Shown here piece after piece: positions 1 through 6,395 of a stretch of DNA of 39,529 nt (positions within the stretch are counted from its first letter, which is position 1; each line of letters opens with the position of its first letter). The position numbers were made by a program, and so were the translations under genes. The notes below the pieces were generated by a model that had not been told where the DNA came from, made no database searches, and saw only the letters and a list, made by a program, of their open reading frames with translations. This DNA comes from an uncultured Bacteroidota bacterium (lineage in GTDB: Bacteria; Bacteroidota; Bacteroidia; Chitinophagales; UBA8649): contig CAKZQD010000095.1 of NCBI GenBank assembly GCA_937139485.1, forward strand, positions 1 through 39,529, given 5' to 3'.

Positions 1-217
1 TGACCTTAAAAATATCGAAAAGCGGATTTTGAAGAGACTGAAGAGTAAAAAAGAGTCTCAAAACCTCTAGCCGCTTGATAGATAGATGATGCATCTGAGC
101 CAATCGACAGACACATCATCCAAAGTTCATCCAGAGGAAAATCAAAAGGCAATGAGCGCACAAGATCCCTTCATACTACTTTCTAGTTAATTATTCCGAA
201 AAAATCAAACGTAAGTT
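1..217. other. Higher-GC edge region with possible 3' end of a gene
   Basis: The first 200 bases look clearly richer in G+C than the cluster that follows. On the plus strand an open frame enters from the window edge and stops at TAG 68-70 (tail ...KRLKSKKESQNL), which could be the end of an upstream gene. On the minus strand an open frame covers 170 to 6 and reads plausibly (contains FPLDELWMMCLSIGSD), but it has only a GTG or an internal ATG to start. I cannot tell which strand, if either, is coding. No RNA gene or insertion-sequence end was recognised. Confidence 0.3.
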
Positions 218-225
218 TATATTTG
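218..225 (+). promoter_or_regulatory. -7 promoter element (TATATTTG)
   Basis: TATATTTG matches the Bacteroidota -7 consensus TAnnTTTG and lies 20 nt before the ATG at 246. No clear -33 TTG was found. Confidence 0.55.
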
Positions 226-245
226 CAGCTTAAGCGCGAATAATA

Positions 246-884
246 ATGAGGCTCGGAACTTTAGCAAGAAAAATCAACATCACCCCTTCTGCATTGACCA
301 ATTTCCTAACAAAGGAAGAAATAGAGCTTGCGAGCGGTACCAATACAAAACTCTCCAACGAGCATATCGATTTAGTTTTAGGTCATTTCAAAAAGACGAT
401 TCCTGAAGATCCAATCATTGAGGAAACACCTACAGTAGAACCAACCGTTGTAGACAATACTCCCGAAAGAGAACCTGTAGAAACTGAATCTAATCCCATC
501 GAAGCCGAAATACCATCGGAAGAAGTCCTAGAATCGGCAGAAATCAAGAAATCAACTCCAGATGAGACATCAGAAATCATTGAAGAGCAATCTGAACCAG
601 AAATAGAAGAAATTGAGATTACAGGAAGCTTAACTTTAGACTCAAAAGGAAACGCCTTAGTAGATTTCAACGACAGCATTTTTAATGGCAAAATAAGAAT
701 AGTTGGCGAAGCCTCATACCAAAGTATTTACGAAAACTATGACGCATATCTTTCTATAAAAAATGTAAACGATACAGAATGTAAAATTTCAGTTTATGGA
801 CATTATACTTTGCCTGTAGATAGTACAAATTGGGCTCACGATAGAAGAGATTTTCACGCGCATCAAATTTCTTTTGGCTTTTAA
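246..884 (+). CDS. IF2-N-like N-terminal domain protein with acidic linker
   Basis: A 212-residue protein in three parts. Residues 1 to about 50 (MRLGTLARKINITPSALTNF onward) resemble the small helical domain at the N-terminus of bacterial IF-2 and of a group of uncharacterised Bacteroidota proteins. Residues about 50-125 are a Glu/Pro/Thr-rich, probably disordered linker. Residues about 125-212 form a predicted beta-rich domain ending in HQISFGF that I do not recognise. There is no signal peptide, so it is probably cytosolic. A TATATTTG element 20 nt upstream supports this start. The first two thirds use more G+C-rich codons than the last third and the downstream genes, which suggests a composite origin. 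Function unknown; nucleic-acid or ribosome association is only a guess from the N-terminal fold. Confidence 0.7.
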   Translation: MRLGTLARKINITPSALTNFLTKEEIELASGTNTKLSNEHIDLVLGHFKKTIPEDPIIEETPTVEPTVVDNTPEREPVETESNPIEAEIPSEEVLESAEIKKSTPDETSEIIEEQSEPEIEEIEITGSLTLDSKGNALVDFNDSIFNGKIRIVGEASYQSIYENYDAYLSIKNVNDTECKISVYGHYTLPVDSTNWAHDRRDFHAHQISFGF

Positions 885-901
885 CTTTTAAATAAAAAAA
901 T

Positions 902-1474
902 ATGAATTTTTTCAAACTTTTATCAATATTAATATTTGCAATCTTTTTAACTGCCTGTGGAATGGGAAATCCAAATGGTATAAATAGCGTAACAAATTAT
1001 CCATATTTCATCACTCCAGATGCACAAATTGTTAAAAAAGTTTTGGTGCCAAAAGGTACAAAGCTCATTTTTGAAGAGCAGTTTCTAAAAAGTGGGAAAC
1101 AAAACAAAATGCTGCCAGAGAAAAAACTAAAAACGATAGAACTCCAAGATGGAAATACTATAAATTGGGGTGGTGTTCCAGTAACTATGATAAATAAATA
1201 CTTCAACACTGAAATGAGTGGCTATTCTGTTTATGCAGACTTTAATAAATTAAAAGAAGAAGAAAAAACAAAATTTTCTTCAGTTTGGAATAGTTGTAAT
1301 GATGATTTAGGAGTAAAAGTAGCCAATACAGATGATTGGTCTTTTAACAAAAATAACATTATAGATGTAGAAAGTTGTAGTGTACTTTATCAGCGATATT
1401 TTAAAGGAGACGCACATCAACAAAAATTTTTAGACTACTTATATTATGAATTGCAAAGTGTAGAAACTAAATAA
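902..1474 (+). CDS. Hypothetical lipoprotein
   Basis: A 190-residue protein starting with a lipoprotein signal peptide: MNFFKLL, a hydrophobic stretch, then lipobox LTAC with the lipidated Cys near residue 19. It should therefore sit on the periplasmic or outer membrane. The mature part has no recognised domain; it contains GTKLIFEEQFLKSG and a Cys-containing C-terminal half (SCNDD, ESCSVLYQRYF). It begins 17 nt after the IF2-N-like gene, and its stop overlaps the next start as TAATG, which points to translational coupling with the exported protein at 1474. AT-rich codons match the downstream cluster. It may be an immunity-type or accessory lipoprotein, but this is inferred from context only. 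Confidence 0.7.
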   Translation: MNFFKLLSILIFAIFLTACGMGNPNGINSVTNYPYFITPDAQIVKKVLVPKGTKLIFEEQFLKSGKQNKMLPEKKLKTIELQDGNTINWGGVPVTMINKYFNTEMSGYSVYADFNKLKEEEKTKFSSVWNSCNDDLGVKVANTDDWSFNKNNIIDVESCSVLYQRYFKGDAHQQKFLDYLYYELQSVETK

Positions 1475-2439
1475 TGAATATGAAAATGAGACAGTTTTTT
1501 ATTACAATTTTTATTTTAGTCAGTTGCTCAGTAGTTGCACAAACTAAATCTTTGAGAGAACTTCTTTTAGAAGCAGATAATGTAGCTATAACAGAAAAAA
1601 TAGAGCATTCATTTTTTGATAATGAAAAACTGATTGCGCTTACAGACCATACTAAAAAGAATTTTTTAGATAGTGTAAAAATTATCTCGTTCCTCAAAAA
1701 AGGAAAAGCTAAAATTAAAATAGAAAAATTATACATAAAAATAGATATTGGAAACGCATTTTTTGAAACCATTCAAATACCCGAACTTGTGCCAGACTTT
1801 GACCCATATAGCAACCCAGTTTACAAAACCATTCTCTTTACAAAAACGCACAAAGAATTTACCGAAGTGCTTTATTATAAAGAAATAGATGAACGAAACA
1901 TTCAAAAAGTAAAAGACTTTATAAAATGGATAGAAGAAACCAAAAAGCTAAAAAATGATAGCGAAAAATGTAAAGCATACCTCAACAAATATTTTTCTAT
2001 GATAGCAAACAATAGTATAAGTACCGAATTTGAAATTTTTGAAAACATACTTTTGCCTACTTCCTCATTTATGCTTTATTATAAAAGCAAAGCACCTGAA
2101 GCTACTATTTTGAATGAAAAACAAAAAGAAATTTTAAAAAATGAAGTCTTTAGTAGCTATTTAAAAAGTATAGAAAACACGAAATTAGTCTATAGCTTTT
2201 TCCCTGAAGAAACTTTAGCATTTTACATAAAAAAGCTCAACAATGTAAATACTTATTCAGATGATTTTTATGAAAACAAACGATATTATTTTTCATTTTT
2301 AGAATTTGTACTTCAAGAAACAAATCACTTTAACAAAGACAGCAAATTATTGATGAATATATTATCTTCTTATGTACTTGACGAGCATTATTTACAAGCA
2401 GATATTTTTGAAAAATTGGTAGAAAAAATAAACGAATAA
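1474..2439 (+). CDS. Hypothetical exported protein
   Basis: A 321-residue protein with an N-terminal signal peptide (MRQFFITIFILVSCSVVAQ); the likely cleavage is after VVAQ, by signal peptidase I. Three closely spaced Met codons could serve as start; the first is kept because its ATG overlaps the preceding stop (TAATG). The mature part is Lys/Glu-rich and mainly helical by appearance, and I recognise no domain or catalytic motif. It sits between the lipoprotein at 902 and the membrane protein at 2456 on the same strand, with gaps of -1 and 16 nt, so the three are probably one transcript. Confidence 0.7.
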   Translation: MNMKMRQFFITIFILVSCSVVAQTKSLRELLLEADNVAITEKIEHSFFDNEKLIALTDHTKKNFLDSVKIISFLKKGKAKIKIEKLYIKIDIGNAFFETIQIPELVPDFDPYSNPVYKTILFTKTHKEFTEVLYYKEIDERNIQKVKDFIKWIEETKKLKNDSEKCKAYLNKYFSMIANNSISTEFEIFENILLPTSSFMLYYKSKAPEATILNEKQKEILKNEVFSSYLKSIENTKLVYSFFPEETLAFYIKKLNNVNTYSDDFYENKRYYFSFLEFVLQETNHFNKDSKLLMNILSSYVLDEHYLQADIFEKLVEKINE

Positions 2440-2455
2440 CATACTTAAAACGTCT

Positions 2456-3004
2456 ATGACAACATTAAAATATAGAGAATTAAGCTTAACAAGAAGAATA
2501 GTTTTTACTTTAGTTTGGGTAGGAATTTGCACAATACCTTTTATAATGGTTGCAGTAATCTTAATTAACTTTTTCAACACAAATTTTGAACCAGGAAGTG
2601 ATACTGTACAAAACTTAATTATGATTTCTTTAGTGTTGATTGGTGTTTTTACCATAATGCTTCCAGCATTAATTCTTATAAAGTATGTAGGCAAAAAATG
2701 TACTTTAATTATTGATAATCATTCTATTATGATAACAAAAAGTAAGGAAATCAATAAAATAGAACTAAAAGACATTATCTTTATGGAGTTAGAAAAATTA
2801 TCGGTTCCCATTTTTAGAATTTATGGTAAAAATGAAAATGTATTAGCAGAAATAAAGCCTTATGAAACTTTTACAAAAGTAGAAAATCAAAGCCTTACGC
2901 TATTAATAAACGCAATTAAAAAATGTATAGAAACAAGCGAAGAAGAAATAAGTAAAACACAACTCAATGCAAAATATAAAACCATAAAGTATTATAAAAT
3001 TTAA
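2456..3004 (+). CDS. Hypothetical two-TM membrane protein, PH-like C-terminus
   Basis: A 182-residue protein with two strongly hydrophobic segments, about residues 14-38 (VFTLVWVGICTIPFIMVAVI) and about 53-75 (LIMISLVLIGVFTIMLPALI), followed by a cytosolic part of about 100 residues rich in beta strands (SIMITKSKEINKIELKDI). A membrane hairpin followed by a small beta domain resembles bacterial PH-like membrane proteins and several immunity proteins of polymorphic toxin loci, but no diagnostic motif is present. It starts 16 nt after the exported protein. Function unknown. Confidence 0.65.
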   Translation: MTTLKYRELSLTRRIVFTLVWVGICTIPFIMVAVILINFFNTNFEPGSDTVQNLIMISLVLIGVFTIMLPALILIKYVGKKCTLIIDNHSIMITKSKEINKIELKDIIFMELEKLSVPIFRIYGKNENVLAEIKPYETFTKVENQSLTLLINAIKKCIETSEEEISKTQLNAKYKTIKYYKI

Positions 3005-3047
3005 GCTATTTTTATAGCGCAAAATAATAAATTTCTAAAAAAAAACT

Positions 3048-3119
3048 ATGACAAACATAAGCACCAGTTTAAACTCTGCTGGTAAAATTATTTACACGTA
3101 TAAAAAATTAAATAAATGA
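3048..3119 (+). CDS. Small ORF: duplicated start of the gene at 4460
   Basis: A 23-residue ORF, MTNISTSLNSAGKIIYTYKK..., absent from the ORF track. Its first 32 nt including the leader (3043-3074) match 4455-4486, the start of the 189-residue gene downstream, at 30 of 32 positions; the similarity then ends abruptly. Its TGA overlaps the ATG of the DUF1266 gene (ATGA). It is either a truncated leftover of a tandem copy of the 4460 gene or a short leader peptide coupled to the DUF1266 gene. I favour a recombination remnant. Confidence 0.4.
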   Translation: MTNISTSLNSAGKIIYTYKKLNK

Positions 3120-3847
3120 TAACATTAATAAAAAAACTCTTTTTTAAAATACATTTGAATAAGAGATCGAATATCTCTAATGAGCAATATAACAAAATTG
3201 CTATTGGAGCATTGTATAGTGAACAGCAAGGTGCGTTTATAAACTCGCTAACTTCTGGTATCAACAAATCAAAACTTCAAAAACTACTTTCAAGTTGGTG
3301 GGGAATAAATAATGAAATAGAAGCTATTGAAAGTTTAGATTATTTATTAAAAAAAGGATTTAGATATTATTTTGAATCTGTAATTGAAGCGTATTTAGCA
3401 AAAGAAAATCAGCAAAAAGAAGCAATTATTGCTAAAGGTTTGGATAATACGGTTAAAGAATATGAAGAAGATGTTGAAAAAGCCTTCTCACAATTATATA
3501 ATCTAACAGACACTTTTGAAGAATTAAGCAAGAATGGAATTATAACCAATGTGAACGATTTACGAAAAATTGGCAACCTAGGTTGGGATTGTGGTAGAAT
3601 GGTATTTTTAGCAAGAGTTTGTTTTGATGCAGGTTATATTTCTGAAGCAAAAGCTTGGCATTATATAAATGAAGCATACAAACTGGCTATTGAAAAATTT
3701 TCAAATTGGGAAGGTTTTTCAAAAAGTTATATCCTAGGTAGAGGAATGTGGGGCGGAACAGGCTGCTATAATGAAGGTATTATGGATATTGCTAAATACT
3801 TACTGAAAGAAGAAAAAAGCCCTTGGGTACAAATGAAATTTAAATAA
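3116..3847 (+). CDS. DUF1266 domain-containing protein
   Basis: A 243-residue cytosolic protein whose C-terminal half (about residues 140-240) matches the DUF1266 pattern: a WDCGR-Val-FLARVCFDAGYIS segment, then EAKAWHYI, then SWEGF-like SNWEGFSKSYILGRGMWGG. The N-terminal half is helical and charged (KGLDNTVKEYEEDVEKAFSQ). DUF1266 has no established biochemical role; members such as Escherichia coli YbeU and YbeR are uncharacterised, and the domain often turns up in loci of polymorphic toxins and their immunity genes. Its ATG overlaps the stop of a short ORF that duplicates the start of the 4460 gene. Family call fairly confident, function unknown. Confidence 0.75.
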   Translation: MITLIKKLFFKIHLNKRSNISNEQYNKIAIGALYSEQQGAFINSLTSGINKSKLQKLLSSWWGINNEIEAIESLDYLLKKGFRYYFESVIEAYLAKENQQKEAIIAKGLDNTVKEYEEDVEKAFSQLYNLTDTFEELSKNGIITNVNDLRKIGNLGWDCGRMVFLARVCFDAGYISEAKAWHYINEAYKLAIEKFSNWEGFSKSYILGRGMWGGTGCYNEGIMDIAKYLLKEEKSPWVQMKFK

Positions 3848-3871
3848 ATAATAAAATAAAAACAAATTATA

Positions 3872-4408
3872 ATGAAAAAATTAAAATTTAAACACAACTT
3901 AGTTATACTACTTTTTGCATTTGCACTATACAGCTGTGGTAATAACGAGCCAGCAACACCTATAAATGCTGAACAATTCAGTAAACTCTATGAAAATAAA
4001 GAAAATAGCAATAAAAGATTTAGTATTACCGGCTTTCCATTCTTAGATAAAGATGTAACCGTTAGAAACAATATGAAAATATCGGTGTCTATATATTCTG
4101 AAGCGAACGGAAAAGGAGAAAATATAGCTAGTGTTAATATGAGATATAAAGAATATAAAAACGGAATGTATATACCAGATAATTTCACAGCAGAAGACTT
4201 ACAAATTTTTGACAATGAAGGAAATCAATTTGGTGTAAATGATAAAATTACTGTTTCATTTACAATGGATTTAAACACAAATAGGCCACCTAGTAAAGAA
4301 AGGACTTCTATGGGAAAAGTGAATGGCAAAATGCAAAAAATAATTATTCCTGCTCAATATTATGGAAATGGACCTAAAAATTTAAAAATAGAAAAATCAA
4401 AAGAATAA
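3872..4408 (+). CDS. Hypothetical lipoprotein, possible OB-fold
   Basis: A 178-residue lipoprotein: MKKLKFKHN, a hydrophobic core, then lipobox LYSC (Cys near residue 22) followed by GNNEP. The mature domain alternates short beta strands (KRFSITGFPFLDKDVTVRNN; NDKITVSFTMDL), which resembles OB-fold lipoproteins of Bacteroidota, though I see no diagnostic motif. The acidic or polar residue after the lipidated Cys region gives no clear sorting rule. It follows the DUF1266 gene by 24 nt on the same strand and probably shares its transcript. Confidence 0.65.
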   Translation: MKKLKFKHNLVILLFAFALYSCGNNEPATPINAEQFSKLYENKENSNKRFSITGFPFLDKDVTVRNNMKISVSIYSEANGKGENIASVNMRYKEYKNGMYIPDNFTAEDLQIFDNEGNQFGVNDKITVSFTMDLNTNRPPSKERTSMGKVNGKMQKIIIPAQYYGNGPKNLKIEKSKE

Positions 4409-4459
4409 GCGACAGTATTCAATGTGAAAAATATATTAAAGAGTATTTAAACATAAACT

Positions 4460-5029
4460 ATGACAAACATAAGCATCAATTTAAACGCAAAACTACAACC
4501 AATGCACCGTCACGACTTAGAAGACGCACTGCAAGAAACGCTGAGTAAGTTAGATTTTGAAGTAGAAGTTACCGGAGGAGGAACAGCACAAGAACCCAAT
4601 GGAGAAATAGCTTCTTGCGATATAGAATTAAGTATTTCAGACAAATCTGACGAAACCATCAATAAAATTAAAGGTGTTATGGAATTTATGCTAGCTCCTG
4701 TAGGTTCAAAAATTACTATTTATCCAGAAAATGAAAATGATAAAACCATAACAATTCCCATTGGAACTCAGCAAGGCTTGGGTTTATATTTAAACGGAAA
4801 AGATTTAGATGATGAAGTGTATAAAAACTACGACATCAATTTTATCTATGAAGAAATTGAACGTTTACTTGGCGATTTTAAAACAGGACACATTGCCAGT
4901 TATTGGGAAGGAGAAGAAACTTCACTTTACTTATATGGCGAAAGTTTTGAAGAAATGCACAGTAAAATAAAACCATTACTTGACGAATATCCTTTGTGTG
5001 AAAAATGTAGAGTGGTTAGAATTGCTTAA
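4460..5029 (+). CDS. Hypothetical acidic cytosolic protein (immunity-like)
   Basis: A 189-residue acidic protein without signal peptide or membrane segment. It opens with MTNISINLNAKLQPMHRHDL and has alternating strands and helices: CDIELSISDKSDETINKIKG, then a central GLGLYLNGKDLDDE, and a C-terminal EPL-type tail with two Cys (CEKCRVVRI). I do not recognise the family. Size, acidity and its place beside a DUF1266 gene resemble immunity proteins of contact-dependent toxins, but no toxin gene is in the window. A 32-nt copy of its start lies 1.4 kb upstream at 3043-3074, which implies past local duplication. Confidence 0.65.
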   Translation: MTNISINLNAKLQPMHRHDLEDALQETLSKLDFEVEVTGGGTAQEPNGEIASCDIELSISDKSDETINKIKGVMEFMLAPVGSKITIYPENENDKTITIPIGTQQGLGLYLNGKDLDDEVYKNYDINFIYEEIERLLGDFKTGHIASYWEGEETSLYLYGESFEEMHSKIKPLLDEYPLCEKCRVVRIA

Positions 5030-5059
5030 GAAAAATTTACACTAAAAAACAAAACAAAG

Positions 5060-5067
5060 TATATTTG
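5060..5067 (+). promoter_or_regulatory. -7 promoter element (TATATTTG)
   Basis: TATATTTG lies 21 nt before the ATG of the decayed lipoprotein gene. The promoter seems intact although the gene is not. Confidence 0.45.
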
Positions 5068-5088
5068 CATTAAATTTATAAAATAAGA

Positions 5089-5464
5089 ATGAAATAATAC
5101 TTATACTTCCTGTTGCATATATTTGTCTCTTCTTCTTGTACTGAAACAATTGAAAATACTAAAAAAAACTGAAGTGTTCTTCAACAACAATAAGGGTCTT
5201 ATAGCAGACAGCACAGTAATGAAAAGTACTTTTAAAAGCTATGAGTGTGTTTACAAAACCTTACCTAGAATTATTGAATAGAGAAGCTTTGGAATCACTT
5301 TTAGAATAGATATTACATCTTATTTATGATTTAAAACCCAAAGATTCCTCATGGAAGTATAATGCTATAAATTTTATTTGTTCTTTAACTCAATTGTTTC
5401 TTTTCTATTAGTTGAAACAAATTTATCAGAAGGAGAGTACCTTAAATTAGTTAAAGATTTTTAA
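5089..5464 (+). pseudogene. Decayed lipoprotein gene (multiple stops and frameshifts)
   Basis: This stretch of the 547-bp gap 5030-5576 reads as a broken gene. It starts ATG AAA TAA, with a stop at codon 3, then continues as a lipoprotein signal (YLYFLLHIFVSSSCTE). A frameshift in an A-run near 5161 leads into frame 2 (KTEVFFNNNKGLIADSTVMK), which meets TAG at 5279 and then reads RSFGITFRIDITSYL. Frame 3 takes over near 5320 (LIYDLKPKDSSWKYNAINFI), and frame 2 resumes near 5408 (LVETNLSEGEYLKLVKDF) and ends at TAA 5462-5464. The intact product would be about 120 residues. It was probably one more member of the upstream cluster. The remainder of the gap, 5465-5576, holds nothing I recognise. 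Confidence 0.6.
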
Positions 5465-5576
5465 TATTATAAAACCAACCTATTTATCACATTCTGTCTT
5501 GTATCACAATACCTCATGTTCTATACTTGTATATAGTAATTTTGATGCTCGACAGTGCCTAGCAACATTGCTATTT

Positions 5577-6305
5577 TCATAAAACTACTTGAATATCCTC
5601 ATCACTAACAAAAGCCTCATTCTTAAACTTTTGAAAAACCCTTACAGTTGTTATTACATCTTTTTGGCAGTAAGTTGTAATTCTGCTCAAATCATTTTCT
5701 TGCCAATATACATTGCCAACCATACTACCATCTATATCATCTTTTGGAGTAGGAATGTCAAAAAGTGCTGCTAATAAATTTAGAGAAGTGTAAGCTTTAT
5801 AATCTCCAAATTTCCATAGTTGTAATGTATCTATAAAATTAACTTCCCAAGGTTTTTTACCGTGAATGTTTAACATTTCTGGAAGTTTAATACCGTTTAT
5901 TAGCATTCTTCTACAGATATATGGAATGTCAAATTCTTTTATGTTGTGCCCACAAATAGTTTGGTTTTGAGTGTCTGTATAATTATTACTTAATAAAGTT
6001 GCAAAAGTTTTTAGGAGTTTGGTTTCATTATCTCCGCTAAAAGATTTTATTCTAAGTTTGTCATTTTTCTCACTTTTTGTTAAATAGCCACAAGAAATAC
6101 AAACTATTTTACCAAATTCGGCATATATAGCAGCTTTTTCGGTATAACTTTCTTCAAAAGAAATTTCTGAGTCTTTTATAAGTGTGTGATGTTTTTTTTG
6201 CCAAAGTTTTTGAAATGTTTCAGTTAACTCTGTATAAGATTTTTTAAAAGATACGGTTTCAATATCAATAAATAGAATATTATATTTATTTACGGCACTT
6301 ATCAT
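5577..6305 (-). CDS. DEDDy 3'-5' exonuclease (RNase H-like, PolB exo family)
   Basis: A 242-residue protein with the RNase H-like fold of the predicted 3'-5' exonucleases related to the exonuclease domain of family B polymerases. The metal-binding residues are visible: exo I as FIDIET (Asp14, Glu16), exo II in CGHNIKEFDIPYI (Asp126), and exo III as YCQKDV (Tyr212, Asp216), the DEDDy arrangement. It is a stand-alone exonuclease with no polymerase part, probably acting on DNA or RNA 3' ends in the cytosol. It has its own promoter in the gap to GAPDH. The -7 element ends only 4 nt before the ATG, so the mRNA may be nearly leaderless. Cellular role not established. Confidence 0.85.
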   Translation of the reverse strand: MISAVNKYNILFIDIETVSFKKSYTELTETFQKLWQKKHHTLIKDSEISFEESYTEKAAIYAEFGKIVCISCGYLTKSEKNDKLRIKSFSGDNETKLLKTFATLLSNNYTDTQNQTICGHNIKEFDIPYICRRMLINGIKLPEMLNIHGKKPWEVNFIDTLQLWKFGDYKAYTSLNLLAALFDIPTPKDDIDGSMVGNVYWQENDLSRITTYCQKDVITTVRVFQKFKNEAFVSDEDIQVVL

Positions 6306-6309
6306 TTTT

Positions 6310-6340
6310 TAAAGGTATAAATAAAAATGGAATAAACAAA
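6310..6340 (-). promoter_or_regulatory. Promoter of the DEDDy exonuclease (TTTG-N19-TACCTTTA)
   Basis: On the minus strand TTTG (6340-6337) is followed after 19 nt by TACCTTTA (6317-6310), a good match to the Bacteroidota -33/-7 pair. The TTTG is the end of the T-tract of the GAPDH terminator, so the two signals overlap. Confidence 0.55.
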
Positions 6341-6377
6341 AAAAATCCCAAAACACAAAAAAGTGAATTGGGATTTT
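6337..6377 (-). terminator. Rho-independent terminator after GAPDH
   Basis: AAAATCCCAA (6342-6351) pairs perfectly with TTGGGATTTT (6368-6377), with an inner CAC/GTG extension. On the minus strand the stem is followed by a run of eight T. It lies just past the GAPDH stop. Confidence 0.8.
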
Positions 6378-6395
6378 AAATCTAAAAACTATCGA

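Noticed and set aside
86-190. 34-codon plus-strand ORF (MMHLSQSTDTSS...)
   Set aside because: No promoter or homology is visible, and it overlaps an equally plausible minus-strand frame; not supportable.
383-691. 102-aa minus-strand ORF
   Set aside because: Antisense shadow of the acidic repeat-rich linker of the CDS at 246; Ser/Thr/Val-rich translation without start context.
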